From: JBHHYN01 sp046757565
Lineage (GTDB): Bacteria; Pseudomonadota; Gammaproteobacteria; Eutrophobiales; Eutrophobiaceae
Direction: 5' to 3'
Assembly (NCBI GenBank): GCA_046757565.1
Contig: JBHHYN010000003.1
Coordinates: 1-64,000 of the forward strand
Length of the DNA stretch: 64,000 bases
In this document: positions 1-9,094 of the stretch, piece by piece
Position numbering within the stretch: position 1 is the stretch's first letter
Layout of the letters: the number at the start of each line of letters is the position of its first letter
Made by a program: the position numbers and the translations under genes
Notes under the pieces: generated by a model
The model's input: only the letters and a program-made list of their open reading frames with translations
What the model was told of the DNA's origin: nothing
The model's database searches: none

Positions 1-118
1 AGTTTTTATTCAAAAGTCTTTCTTGTTAACCCACAGATTCTGCTGAAGAGCCGAATATTTCAGTGTTTCCTGAACGGTAATTTCACATGCTCTGCCGGTA
101 GCCTGTTACAGACGGGTC

Positions 119-1078
119 TTACAAGGCTGCCACTCTATCCGGTTGCGTGGCGCAAACTGCACAATCTCGTCCCTGTTGTTTGGCCATGTAAAGGGCCTTA
201 TCAGCCTGCTCAAGCAACTCTTTCTCGGTAGTAACCGCTTCCGGTATCAAACTGGCATAGCCAATACTGACGCTCACAACCCTAGACGGATCAGAAGAAT
301 CATAGCTTATTCCAAGTTTATTAACATTTGCCCTGATTCGGTTGATGACATGCAAGGCTCCGATTTCATTGGTATCAGGCAGAACGACCACAAACTCCTC
401 GCCACCGTAGCGATAAGCCGTATCCACCGGGCGCAGCAGGCTGTTATTAATCGCTTGTGCTACATTTTTCAGACAGTCGTCGCCGGCAAGATGGCCGTTC
501 AGATCATTGAACTTTTTAAAATAGTCGATATCAATGAGTAACGCCGACAGACAGGTGTGATCTCGTCTGGCACGCAACCATTTTTGCGAGTAGTTTTTGT
601 CAAAGTAACGGCGGTTATATATTTCGGTAAGACCATCTTGATAGGATTTCAGATAGAGTTCGTTATTTGCCTGTTCCAGCTCATTGGATACCTGCACCAG
701 TTTATTGCGCATCTCAGCAATGCGTTGCATCGCTTTGAGCTTGGCGGTCAGGATAATTTTACTGACAGGCTTGGTAAGATAATCGTCCCCACCTGCCTCG
801 ATCCCTCTGGCAATGTCTTCGTCCCGGATCATTCCGCTAAGGAAAATGATCGGGATCCAGTCATCACCGCATTCCGCCCGGATACATTTCGCGCTTTCAA
901 AACCATCCATGCCGGGCATCATAATATCCAGGATGACCAGATCAGGCGCTTCTTTTTTATATAGTTCCAGCGCTTCTTTGCCATTCTTTGCCTGCAGGAC
1001 GGCATGTCCCTCTTGCTCGATATACAGGGTGATTGTCATCAACAGGGTCGGCGAGTCTTCTGCAACCAGTATTTTCAT
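119..1078 (-). CDS. Response regulator with GGDEF domain (PleD-like diguanylate cyclase)
   Basis: A two-domain cytoplasmic signalling protein of 319 residues. Residues 1-120 form a receiver domain with the acidic pair E7/D8, phospho-acceptor D51 (in VILDIMMPGMDGF) and the conserved lysine in YLTKP. A short coiled segment follows, then a GGDEF domain with an intact GGEEF active-site motif near residue 225, so synthesis of cyclic di-GMP from GTP is expected. An RxxD product-inhibition site (RPVD) sits exactly five residues before GGEEF, as in feedback-controlled cyclases. No sensor kinase is next to it, so the input is unknown. The gene is alone on the minus strand. Confidence 0.93.
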   Translation of the reverse strand: MKILVAEDSPTLLMTITLYIEQEGHAVLQAKNGKEALELYKKEAPDLVILDIMMPGMDGFESAKCIRAECGDDWIPIIFLSGMIRDEDIARGIEAGGDDYLTKPVSKIILTAKLKAMQRIAEMRNKLVQVSNELEQANNELYLKSYQDGLTEIYNRRYFDKNYSQKWLRARRDHTCLSALLIDIDYFKKFNDLNGHLAGDDCLKNVAQAINNSLLRPVDTAYRYGGEEFVVVLPDTNEIGALHVINRIRANVNKLGISYDSSDPSRVVSVSIGYASLIPEAVTTEKELLEQADKALYMAKQQGRDCAVCATQPDRVAAL

Positions 1079-1284
1079 CCAATTATTTCGTTAAGCTAAT
1101 GGTATTGCTGATAATTACAGTTCTGATGAATCTCGATTTGATATCCGTATTATTTGGATTGAACAAAGAAATATATCGGTATCCAGTCTATTAGCTTTAG
1201 TCAAAGGGGCCGGAGTGATTTATTATTGACCAGTCATTTCAAGTTTTAGTCGTTCAATTTGTCAAGGACAGGCAACGTATTTTT

Positions 1285-1467
1285 ATGAAACCTTTTACAG
1301 TTATAGCTATTGTTGTATTTGTCCTGGTCAGCTTGTTTCATCTTCTGCGCTATGTCCTGGGTTGGGAGATCATTATTAACGCTGTGGTGATACCCATGTG
1401 GGTAAGCATGCTCGGTTTTGTTATAGCGGGAGGTTTGGCTTTCTTGCTATGGCGTGAATTGAAATAG
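1285..1467 (+). CDS. Small two-helix membrane protein, unknown function
   Basis: A 60-residue protein made almost only of two hydrophobic segments (about residues 4-24 and 31-55) joined by a short loop and ending in RELK, which suggests an inner-membrane hairpin. An AAGGA-like element lies about 16 bases before the ATG, further than ideal. Similar small hypothetical membrane proteins occur in gammaproteobacteria, but I do not recognise a named family. It stands alone between the divergent GGDEF gene and the convergent formamidase gene. Confidence 0.6.
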   Translation: MKPFTVIAIVVFVLVSLFHLLRYVLGWEIIINAVVIPMWVSMLGFVIAGGLAFLLWRELK

Positions 1468-1492
1468 AAAAAGAAATAACTAAGTGCATCAT

Positions 1493-2593
1493 TCATCCTT
1501 CAAAGATCATCTCCGGTAACAGTGCGGACACAACATAATTCGGTGAATCCACGACATTACTGATTCTTAAATCAACCGCTACACTGCAGATCACGTAGGC
1601 TTGTTCCCGCGTAAAGCCTCTCTCCATCAACAGCTCGATCATATTTAACACCGCATTACGGCAAGCGAGGGTCAGGTTTTCACCATCGTTTTCACCGTCT
1701 TCGTTAATCGGCATGCCCATGACACCAAGAAATTTCTGTGGGACTGCAATTTCCGGATCGGCGAAGTAGTTGCTATGACTGAAGACCGGTGACTGGAATT
1801 GGCGTCTGTTCGCCAGGCCTTTATGAATGTTAAAGCGCACGGTGACCGTCGCGCCGACTTCCACTGCGGTAATACACACTTCACCATCGCCCTGGGCAAA
1901 ATGACCGTCACCGGTGGAGAACAGCGCCCCCTCGGTATAAACGGGGAGAAACAATTTTGATGATTTAGTGAGTTGCTTGACATCGAAGTTACCGCCGTTT
2001 TCACGAGGCGGCATCGTCCGCAGTCCATGGATCGCGATAGATGGGATTGCGCCCCGCTCATTGGGTGGTTGTACTGTTCCGCCCCTGTCCAGCAAGCGTT
2101 GTTCCCGCTCGGTCCATTCCTTCAGTTTTGCATGGGAAGGGGCAACGGCCGAGATCCCCATAAACGGCGCTCCGGGGATGCGTACACCTGGTATCTGCTC
2201 CGATGTTGCCCAACCTCCCGCTATATCCCAATGCACCAAAAACGGACCGGTAATACTGTCACGCAGAAATCCAAGATTGGGCGCCACGACGCTGAAACCG
2301 TATGGTTGTGATTCAATCTCCAGAAATTCGATCTCCAGCACATCACCCGGTTCGGCGCCTTTAACAAAAACCGGTCCGGTCAGGGGATGAATGACAGAGG
2401 GATCGAGTGCCGTCAAGTCCCCGGATGACCATTCGGACGTTATCTGGCCATCAACCGTATCACGGGTGTCGATGATCACCTCTTCTCCCTCATTGATTTC
2501 CAGGACGGGATCAATATCCGGATGATAGCGGTTATGCCCCAGATGCGGTTCTTCCGCTAACGGCTTGTTTCGATCGATATGAATATGATGCAT
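1493..2593 (-). CDS. Acetamidase/formamidase family protein
   Basis: A 366-residue member of the FmdA/AmdA family, which hydrolyses short amides such as formamide to formate plus ammonia. Recognised from the N-terminal HHIHIDRNKP start, the family blocks around VKGAEPGDVLEIEFLEIE and FSTGDGHFAQGDGEVCITAVEV, and the C-terminal VICSVAVDLRISNVVDSPNYVVSALLP. Full length, no signal peptide, hence cytoplasmic. No amide transporter or regulator adjoins it. Its presumed product, formate, would feed the formate dehydrogenase encoded further along the window; that link is inference. The substrate (formamide or acetamide) cannot be decided from sequence. Confidence 0.88.
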   Translation of the reverse strand: MHHIHIDRNKPLAEEPHLGHNRYHPDIDPVLEINEGEEVIIDTRDTVDGQITSEWSSGDLTALDPSVIHPLTGPVFVKGAEPGDVLEIEFLEIESQPYGFSVVAPNLGFLRDSITGPFLVHWDIAGGWATSEQIPGVRIPGAPFMGISAVAPSHAKLKEWTEREQRLLDRGGTVQPPNERGAIPSIAIHGLRTMPPRENGGNFDVKQLTKSSKLFLPVYTEGALFSTGDGHFAQGDGEVCITAVEVGATVTVRFNIHKGLANRRQFQSPVFSHSNYFADPEIAVPQKFLGVMGMPINEDGENDGENLTLACRNAVLNMIELLMERGFTREQAYVICSVAVDLRISNVVDSPNYVVSALLPEMIFEG

Positions 2594-2642
2594 GGTCTTA
2601 TTCCCGGCAAAAACCCTGTAAAGCCCTGCTCCATTCCCGTCA

Positions 2643-2712
2643 GGTTAAATGTTCAAGGTTCAATGTTTAAGGTTCGATATTCAAAGTTCCAAGTTTAAAA
2701 ACCCTGAACCTG
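2643..2712. repeat. Degenerate heptad repeat (GGTTCAA-like) in a 396-bp gap
   Basis: The gap 2594-2989 contains a run of imperfect 7-bp units related to GGTTCAA, directly behind the formamidase gene start and followed by unique AT/GC-mixed sequence. A related array with cleaner units lies at 41846-41905. I see no gene, tRNA or convincing terminator in the rest of this gap. It should hold the promoters of the divergent formamidase and vWA genes, but no clear -10/-35 pair stood out. Confidence 0.5.
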
Positions 2713-2989
2713 TCCCCATTGGGAACACCTATAGATGAGTTTTCGGTTTTACACATATCATCCCTGATAGTGATCTTTCTGGTCAGTGTATCACGCACTG
2801 TTCAAAATCGCGCGGCAACTGCTCCGGGCGATTTTACCGGGCCCTGATCATTCCAGGAAGAAGCAGCGCCACATGGATGTGGTGTCAACGAGACTATGGA
2901 GCAATCATTCAGAATTCCAGATTTAACCCCTTTCGGTTTTTCCTGCGTTTAAAGGTTACCACAATCAACCCCGACACAGGAGAAACACC

Positions 2990-4786
2990 ATGACTCCACA
3001 AACAGTAAAGGCAGTGGTAATCGCCATTTTTGTATTCGTAATTGGTTGTACGAAGACCGATCAGCAGGCCGGGCAGGAAGAACGAGTAATCGCCCAGCCT
3101 GTTGACCTCGCCGCAACAGGGCCCTTGCAGAGTAAGGACGACAGTAAACTGAATGTCTCCCCTGAAAGTTCCGCGCCAGGACGACTACGGGAATCCCCGG
3201 GCAAGGCGAAGAGAGAAGCCGTGTTGGCGCGTCAGATTGCTCCGGGGGTATCCCCGCTACGGAAGTCCGCTGTAAAGGGTCCCGCTTTACCCGCTGCCGA
3301 GGGAGTGTATCGCCTGGATTCCATAAGGATGGCAGCCGGACCCGTTGACCGGGAAAACTATGCCCACTTCGATGATAACGCCATCAGACGTGTGCTGGAG
3401 CATCCGGTTTCCACCTTCAGCATTGATGTGGATACCGGCGCCTATGCCAATGTCCGGCGCATGCTCTCGGCGGGTCAACTGCCGGCACAGGATGCTGTGC
3501 GGGCTGAAGAGTTGATTAATTATTTCTCTTACGAGTACCCGGTGAGTGCGGATAAATCCGTGCCCTTCAGCCTGCACAAGGAGATGGCGCCGACACCCTG
3601 GAATCCCGATACCTATCTGCTGCATATCGGCATCAAGGGCTATGAGTTGCCACAGGAGCAACTCCCTCCGGCCAATCTGGTATTTCTGATCGACGTTTCC
3701 GGCTCCATGCAATCCGCCAATAAACTGAAGTTATTGAAAACCTCTCTGAAACTGCTGACCAGGCATCTCGGCAGGGACGACAGCGTCTCCATCGTGGTCT
3801 ATGCCGGCGCCTCCGGTGTGGTGCTGGAGCCGACACCGGGCACGCAACGGGGCCGCATCATCGCCGCCCTGGACCGGCTCACAGCCGGTGGTTCAACCAA
3901 TGGCGCCGCCGGGATACGGCTCGCCTATGCCATGGCCGAGCAGGGGTTTATCAAGGGCGGCATCAATCGCGTCCTGCTGGCTACCGATGGCGATTTTAAT
4001 GTCGGCACCGTAAGCATCGAGCAACTCAAGGACCTGGTAGAAGAGAAGCGCAAGAGCGGCATCGCGTTGAGTACTCTGGGATTTGGTGCCGGTAACTATA
4101 ACGATCAGTTAATGGAGCAGATCGCCGATGTGGGAAACGGGAACTATGCTTATATCGATACCCTGCAGGAAGCGCAGAAGGTCCTGGTCGACGAAATGAG
4201 TTCCACCATGCTGACGATAGCCAGGGACGTGAAGATCCAGATCGAGTTCAATCCTGCTGTCGTGGCGGAGTACCGGCTGATCGGCTATGAAAACCGCAGC
4301 CTGAAACGCGAGGACTTTAATAATGACAATGTGGACGCCGGTGAAATCGGCGCCGGTCACAGCGTCACGGCACTCTACGAAATTGCCCTTAACGGCGGCA
4401 AAGGACGGCGTATCGAACCTTTGCGTTACCGGTCAACAGAACAAAAAGCCAGCCATGGCAATGAAATAGGCTATTTGCGGTTGCGCTATAAAATGCCTGA
4501 TGGCAACACCAGCAGACTGCTGGAGTGGCCGCTACGCAAGAGCGACATCACAGCTGCCGGCCTGAAGACCTCGAATGCGTTTCGCTTCTCAGCAGCCGTT
4601 GCAGCCTTTGCGCAGAAATTGCGGGGCGGCGTATATACGGACCCATTCGATTATACGGACATCATGAAACTTGCGCGCAGCGGCAGAGGTGATGATCCCT
4701 TTGGCTATCGGGGTGAATTCCTGCATCTCGTGAATATGGCGCAGTCCTTAAGTCAGACTGAAGAATATGCACAAAGAACCGATTGA
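2990..4786 (+). CDS. von Willebrand factor A domain lipoprotein (YfbK-like)
   Basis: 598 residues. The N-terminus is a short hydrophobic stretch ending in VIGC (lipid-attachment Cys20), so a periplasmic lipoprotein is likely. After a low-complexity linker, a family-specific N-terminal block (STFSIDVDTGAYANVRRML) precedes a vWA domain at about residues 225-400. The metal-ion site is complete: DVSGS, the GGSTNG threonine, and ATDGDFNVG. A YfbK-type C-terminal domain follows. Strong SD (AGGAGA) before the ATG. It precedes an ECF-type sigma factor and an anti-sigma-like membrane protein, a neighbourhood known for this family. The biological role is unknown; metal-dependent protein binding at the envelope is the family expectation. 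Confidence 0.88.
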   Translation: MTPQTVKAVVIAIFVFVIGCTKTDQQAGQEERVIAQPVDLAATGPLQSKDDSKLNVSPESSAPGRLRESPGKAKREAVLARQIAPGVSPLRKSAVKGPALPAAEGVYRLDSIRMAAGPVDRENYAHFDDNAIRRVLEHPVSTFSIDVDTGAYANVRRMLSAGQLPAQDAVRAEELINYFSYEYPVSADKSVPFSLHKEMAPTPWNPDTYLLHIGIKGYELPQEQLPPANLVFLIDVSGSMQSANKLKLLKTSLKLLTRHLGRDDSVSIVVYAGASGVVLEPTPGTQRGRIIAALDRLTAGGSTNGAAGIRLAYAMAEQGFIKGGINRVLLATDGDFNVGTVSIEQLKDLVEEKRKSGIALSTLGFGAGNYNDQLMEQIADVGNGNYAYIDTLQEAQKVLVDEMSSTMLTIARDVKIQIEFNPAVVAEYRLIGYENRSLKREDFNNDNVDAGEIGAGHSVTALYEIALNGGKGRRIEPLRYRSTEQKASHGNEIGYLRLRYKMPDGNTSRLLEWPLRKSDITAAGLKTSNAFRFSAAVAAFAQKLRGGVYTDPFDYTDIMKLARSGRGDDPFGYRGEFLHLVNMAQSLSQTEEYAQRTD

Positions 4787-4835
4787 AGAGATAAAACCAC
4801 GGAGATTACTGAACCTGCTTCTTTTAACTATTTTA

Positions 4836-4966
4836 TTAACCACAGAGGCACAGGGTACACAGAGATAGTAAAAGTTAAAAAAACCAACGAAAATCCTGGG
4901 ACTGGCCACCGAGTTGTTCATAACTTTCATTTCTATATTCTCCGTGCTCTCCGTGATTTCGAAAAA
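4836..4966. repeat. Dispersed intergenic repeat (ACCACAGAGGCACAG type)
   Basis: Between the vWA gene and the sigma gene lies a stretch starting AACCACAGAGGCACAGGG and ending in CTCCGTGCTCTCCGTGATT. The two ends are roughly inverted to each other. A second, interrupted copy of the same kind of sequence (ACCATAGAGGGACAGAGAC followed by AAAAGTTAAAAA) is at about 15444-15480. The match between the two loci is visible directly; that it is a genome-wide family is inference. Confidence 0.45.
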
Positions 4967-5044
4967 ACCGTCTCTTCCCGGTTTCGGCTGCAGTGACGGC
5001 GATAATTTTGACTTGGTTAACGCTAAATCCATACACTTTCCCCT

Positions 5045-5593
5045 ATGGGGAAGGAACAGAGTGATGAGCAGCTGATGCTGGATTACCGGGAGGACGATGT
5101 CTCAGCTTTCGAGATCCTTTACAAACGGCATAAGGGCGCCCTGTATCGCTATTTGTTGCGGCAGTGCGGCAACCAGAGCACGGCGGAGGAGTTATATCAG
5201 GAGGTGTGGATGAACCTGATTAATGCCCGCCAGCGTTATGCCGTCAAGGCAAAATTCACCACCTATCTGTTCCAGATGGCCCATAACAGGCTGATCGATC
5301 ATTACCGCCGGCAGAAGCCTGCTAATCCGGGTACGTCCGAAACCCCTGTTGATGGATTGCCGGCCCGGCAGCAGGAGCAACCTGAGCAGCAGGCGCTGCT
5401 GCATGAACAGACTGATAAAATCGTGGCCATGGTCGAGACGCTGCCACCTGAACAGCGCGAGGCCTTTCTCTTGAAGGAAGAGGCCGGCAGGAGTATTCAG
5501 GAGATTGCGGAGATAACCGGTGTGAATACAGAGACGGCCAAGAGCCGTCTGCGTTATGCTGTCCATAAATTGCGGCAGGCATTGAGCGAATAA
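5045..5593 (+). CDS. RNA polymerase ECF-type sigma factor
   Basis: 182 residues with both expected regions. Sigma2 is at about residues 10-85 (AFEILYKRHKGALYRYLLRQ, then LFQMAHNRLIDHYRR, the -10 recognition helix). Sigma4 is at about residues 125-180 (LPPEQREAFLLKEEAGRSIQEIAEITG, a helix-turn-helix). The linker is long and rich in glutamine. No sensor domain is fused. The next gene starts one base after the stop codon and encodes a membrane protein that fits the anti-sigma position. Target promoters are unknown; genes of this sigma/vWA arrangement are often envelope-related. Confidence 0.92.
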   Translation: MGKEQSDEQLMLDYREDDVSAFEILYKRHKGALYRYLLRQCGNQSTAEELYQEVWMNLINARQRYAVKAKFTTYLFQMAHNRLIDHYRRQKPANPGTSETPVDGLPARQQEQPEQQALLHEQTDKIVAMVETLPPEQREAFLLKEEAGRSIQEIAEITGVNTETAKSRLRYAVHKLRQALSE

Positions 5594-5594
5594 G

Positions 5595-6482
5595 ATGAGT
5601 CAGGATAAACAGGATCCGGAGCTGAAAGAGACTCTGCAAGGGAAGACTGAACTCTCGCAGCGTTACCGGCGTTCGTCCCGGGAACAACCGCCGGCCCATC
5701 TTGATGAAGCGATCCTGGCCGCATCACGCCGGGCGGTAAAATCCAGGCCGCATCTCGCCTCGAGCCCGTTCTCTTCAGATTGGCATGTCCCGGTTTCACT
5801 GGCTGCAGTGCTGGCGCTGTGCATCACCCTGGTGGTGACCATGCAGGAAAGGCCCGTCGATAATGCATTGCAACCGCCTGCACAGGTGCAGCCTGCAGCG
5901 GCCGGTGGGGAGGAGCAGAAGTATGATGCCAGAACCAATGTTCCGGTAAAGCTGGAAGGTAAGGTGATGCGGGAACAGGATGCCATGGCGCCAGCGGCCG
6001 GTTTGGCCGGCAGGAGGGAAGATAGCGGCGCCTACGGGCCAACGGCATCAGACATAGCAACAGTCAGGGAACAGCCGCTTTCACCAGAGGCGCTGCAAAA
6101 GAAAAAACGGGCGGAATCAGCGCTCCGGCCGTTGCGGCAGAAGAAAAACGCGCTCAGGCGGGAGATGGGGGCGAACGAGAAGATTATTGCTCCAACGGTC
6201 ATGGCAAAACCGGAAACGGCATTACCCGAACGCCGGGTTTCCAGGGAATATGCCGAGCGAATGGCCCTGGGAATTTCTTCTAAAGAACCCCTTGCCAAAC
6301 CGGAAGAGTGGTTAAAGAGTATTGATCAATTATGGAAACAGGGAAACAAACAGGAAGCGGCCGGAGAGCTGAAAGCATTTATGCGCAGCTATCCCGGTTA
6401 TCCTGTAGAAAAGCTCAAGATCGTACTGGCTGAAAGCTTGCTCAAATCGGTTGTGAATGATTTTACCGATCGGCCTGAATGA
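5595..6482 (+). CDS. Putative anti-sigma factor, single-pass membrane protein
   Basis: 295 residues. About 55 N-terminal cytoplasmic residues (including AHLDEAILAASRRAV, typical of anti-sigma proteins in this arrangement) precede one transmembrane helix at about residues 58-76. A long, proline- and charge-rich presumed periplasmic part follows. The last 60 residues (WLKSIDQLWKQGNKQEAAGELKAFMRSYPGYP) look like a helical TPR-type end. The gene starts one base after the sigma factor stop, indicating translational coupling. The anti-sigma role is inferred from position and topology; no zinc-binding HxxxCxxC motif is present. Confidence 0.78.
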   Translation: MSQDKQDPELKETLQGKTELSQRYRRSSREQPPAHLDEAILAASRRAVKSRPHLASSPFSSDWHVPVSLAAVLALCITLVVTMQERPVDNALQPPAQVQPAAAGGEEQKYDARTNVPVKLEGKVMREQDAMAPAAGLAGRREDSGAYGPTASDIATVREQPLSPEALQKKKRAESALRPLRQKKNALRREMGANEKIIAPTVMAKPETALPERRVSREYAERMALGISSKEPLAKPEEWLKSIDQLWKQGNKQEAAGELKAFMRSYPGYPVEKLKIVLAESLLKSVVNDFTDRPE

Positions 6483-6575
6483 GCTTTCAGGGCGGGAAAA
6501 AAACAGGTAAAGCGATGTTCGTTTCCTGCGGTTTGGGGTAGGATGCGCATTTTTTAGACTGCGGCATAATTTTTA

Positions 6576-7421
6576 ATGAGACTTTCGGGCAAGGAATTTC
6601 GCAATCAGCAACATAAGGCAATTACCCTCCTCGGGATGTCCGGGGTCGGGAAGACGCGGCTTGCCCGTATCCTGCGAAAACGCCACTGGTTTCACTATTC
6701 GGGTGATTACCGTATCGGTACGCGTTACCTGGATGAAGCTATCCTGGATAACATCAAACATCAGGCCATGCAGGTACCGGCCCTGAAGGAGTTGTTACGT
6801 TCGGACACTATTTATATTGCCAATAATATCAGCGTCGATAATTTAAAGCCCGTTACCGGCTTTCTTGGCAAGGTGGGCAATCCGGAGTTAGATGGACTCG
6901 GTTTGCAGGAATTTAAATGCAGGCAGGCATTGCATCGTAACGCCGAGATCGCCGCCATGATGGACGTACCTGAATATATACATAAGGCTCGAGACATCTA
7001 CGGTTATGATCATTTCGTCAATGATGCCGGTGGCAGTTTGTGTGAACTGGATGACGATGAGGCTATCAAAATCCTGGCCGAACACACGCTGATCTTCTAT
7101 ATAGAAGCTACCGCAAAGGATGAACTGGAATTAATCAGGCGCTCAGAGGAAGATCCAAAACCGCTGTATTACCGTGAAGAATTTCTGGATCAGCAGTTAA
7201 CGGTGTATATGGACGAACACTCTCTTGATTATGTGGCGCTGATCGATCCGGATGATTTTGTGCGTTGGGTTTTCCCCAGGCTTTTTAAAGCACGGCTGCC
7301 ACGTTACCAGGCTATCGCGGCAGCACACGGCTATACACTGGGTACCGACGAAGTGGCGGCGGTGGAAAATGAAGCAGAATTTCTCAGCTTGATTGAACAG
7401 GTACTAGACCGGACGCACTAA
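6576..7421 (+). CDS. P-loop ATPase of unknown function
   Basis: 281 residues with a clear Walker A motif (GMSGVGKT, residues 20-27) followed by a kinase-like RLARILRKR stretch. The rest (YIEATAKDELELIRRSEEDPKPLYY, FVRWVFPRLFKARLPRYQAIA) belongs to a conserved uncharacterised family; I do not recognise a biochemical role. It is read in the same direction as metA, 36 bases apart, so co-transcription is likely. A nucleotide- or small-molecule-kinase function is possible but unsupported. Confidence 0.75.
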   Translation: MRLSGKEFRNQQHKAITLLGMSGVGKTRLARILRKRHWFHYSGDYRIGTRYLDEAILDNIKHQAMQVPALKELLRSDTIYIANNISVDNLKPVTGFLGKVGNPELDGLGLQEFKCRQALHRNAEIAAMMDVPEYIHKARDIYGYDHFVNDAGGSLCELDDDEAIKILAEHTLIFYIEATAKDELELIRRSEEDPKPLYYREEFLDQQLTVYMDEHSLDYVALIDPDDFVRWVFPRLFKARLPRYQAIAAAHGYTLGTDEVAAVENEAEFLSLIEQVLDRTH

Positions 7422-7457
7422 TAAATGAAACGTAAATTTGCAGGACTGTAAACAAAC

Positions 7458-8522
7458 ATGCCCCTGGTCGCCAATACAGATCTGCCCAGTTTCCTGAGGT
7501 TGCGGGATGAGGGAGAGACCGTCATTCCCCGTGAACACGCCGAGCACCAGGACATCCGCGAACTGCATATCGGCTTGCTGAACATGATGCCGGACAAGGC
7601 GCTGGAGGCGACCGAGCGGCAGTTCTTCAGGCTGGTCGGGGAGAGCAATCAGATCGCGCAGTTCTACATCCATCCCTTTACCCTCAAGGAGCTGAAACGA
7701 AATGCCCGGGGACAGGCCCATGTCGATCGGTTTTACATGAGTTTCGATGAGATAAAACAGGAGGGACTGGATGCCCTGATCATTACCGGCGCCAATGTGA
7801 TCGGATCGGAACTGTCCGAGCAACCGTTCTGGAAACCTTTGATAGAGGTAATTGACTGGGCCTATGACAATGTCACCTCGATTTTATGTTCCTGTCTGGC
7901 GACCCATGCGGTGTTGCAGTTCCGGTACGGCCAGAAGCGGCGCCCCCTTCCTGCGAAGCGCTGGGGGGTCTATGCACACAAGGTAGTAGATAAAATCCAT
8001 CCCCTGGTGACAGGGGTGAATACCCGGTTTGATGTCCCCCACTCAAGGTTTAACCAGGTGGATCGAGACCAGTTTGAAGCAGCCGGATTGAAGATACTGG
8101 TGGAAAGCGACGAGGCAGGTGTCCATCTGGCTGTCAGTGCGGATGGTTTTCGCATGGTGTTTTCCCAGGGCCATCCGGAATACGATGTCGTCAGCCTGCT
8201 GAAGGAGTACAAACGTGAAGTAGGCCGCTATATTTTCGGAGAACTCCGCGAGTATCCTGCATTTCCGGAAAATTATTTTACGTTACAAAACCGGGCGATA
8301 TTGGAGGAGTACCGGTACCGGGTGGACAGGGCCCGTGAACAGGATGCCGAGCCTCCGGATTTTCCCGAAACACTGCTCCTGCCGGGTGTCGACAATACCT
8401 GGCACGATAGTGCCGAAGCGGTCCTGAATAACTGGATTGGTAAGGTCTACCAGTTAACACATATCGATCGGCGCATTCCTTTCCGGGAAGAGGTCGACCC
8501 CGGTAACCCTCTTGGGTTGTAG
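7458..8522 (+). CDS. metA: Homoserine O-succinyl/acetyltransferase (MetA family)
   Basis: 354 residues, somewhat longer than E. coli MetA (309). It transfers an acyl group from acyl-CoA to L-homoserine, the first committed step of methionine synthesis. The glutamine-amidotransferase-like fold is shown by the nucleophile Cys146 in CSCLATHAVLQFRYG and the catalytic His/Glu in SQGHPEYD. The N-terminal part IGLLNMMPDKALEATERQFFRL is diagnostic. Whether succinyl- or acetyl-CoA is used cannot be assigned safely by eye. Preceded by a P-loop ATPase gene. No SAM riboswitch is visible in the 36-base gap. Confidence 0.92.
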   Translation: MPLVANTDLPSFLRLRDEGETVIPREHAEHQDIRELHIGLLNMMPDKALEATERQFFRLVGESNQIAQFYIHPFTLKELKRNARGQAHVDRFYMSFDEIKQEGLDALIITGANVIGSELSEQPFWKPLIEVIDWAYDNVTSILCSCLATHAVLQFRYGQKRRPLPAKRWGVYAHKVVDKIHPLVTGVNTRFDVPHSRFNQVDRDQFEAAGLKILVESDEAGVHLAVSADGFRMVFSQGHPEYDVVSLLKEYKREVGRYIFGELREYPAFPENYFTLQNRAILEEYRYRVDRAREQDAEPPDFPETLLLPGVDNTWHDSAEAVLNNWIGKVYQLTHIDRRIPFREEVDPGNPLGL

Positions 8523-8525
8523 ATA

Positions 8526-8891
8526 TCAACTCTTTTTTTTGGGTTTATCCCCGGTTGTTTTCGTTGCTGCCGGGGCTGCTGCTTCCGGTTTTTCCGGTGT
8601 AGCTGACTTGTTTTTATCCCCAACAGGCCAGGGACTGAATGGAAAGGGCCTCTCTTCCGATTGAAAGGTGATATACAATAATATCTGGAAGGCATACCGG
8701 GTCAGGCCATCGCTGAAATTAAACAGATTCTGGTTGAGATTACCGGTGATGACCTTGGTCAGGAACTGGAAAATGACCAGCAGCCAGATAACGATATAGA
8801 GCACATAAAAAATTACACCAAATATCACAATAAACAGTCCGCGGATCCAGACGTCTACATTTTTAACGTTTTCTTTGACATTGATATTCAT
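8526..8891 (-). CDS. DUF4389 family membrane protein
   Basis: 121 residues. Conserved N-terminal block (VDVWIRGLFIVIFGVIFYVLYIVIWLLVIFQFL), then GNLNQNLFNFSDGLTRYAFQILLYITFQSEERPFPFSPWP, which is the DUF4389 signature. Two hydrophobic segments at about 18-45 and 65-80, then a charged Ala/Pro/Lys-rich tail ending KKKS. Function unknown. It converges on metA with three bases between the stop codons, so both transcripts may overlap. Confidence 0.82.
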   Translation of the reverse strand: MNINVKENVKNVDVWIRGLFIVIFGVIFYVLYIVIWLLVIFQFLTKVITGNLNQNLFNFSDGLTRYAFQILLYITFQSEERPFPFSPWPVGDKNKSATPEKPEAAAPAATKTTGDKPKKKS

Positions 8892-9094
8892 TTTTCTACT
8901 CCCCTTTACGCGACAACGGGACGGATGATGGAATACTATGCAACAGGCATCGATTATCCGAAATTAATACCACGAGACTCTTTGGATTTGCAACCTTTTT
9001 AGAGAAGGTGAGAGGTTGATTAGCGAAGAGCAGGTCATTATCAACAGGCGCCGGGATTTTCCCGGTGCGGCGCTGACAAGGTGAAGAAATTACC

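Noticed and set aside
7422..7457. SAM riboswitch before metA
   Set aside because: The 36-base gap is too short for any known SAM riboswitch.
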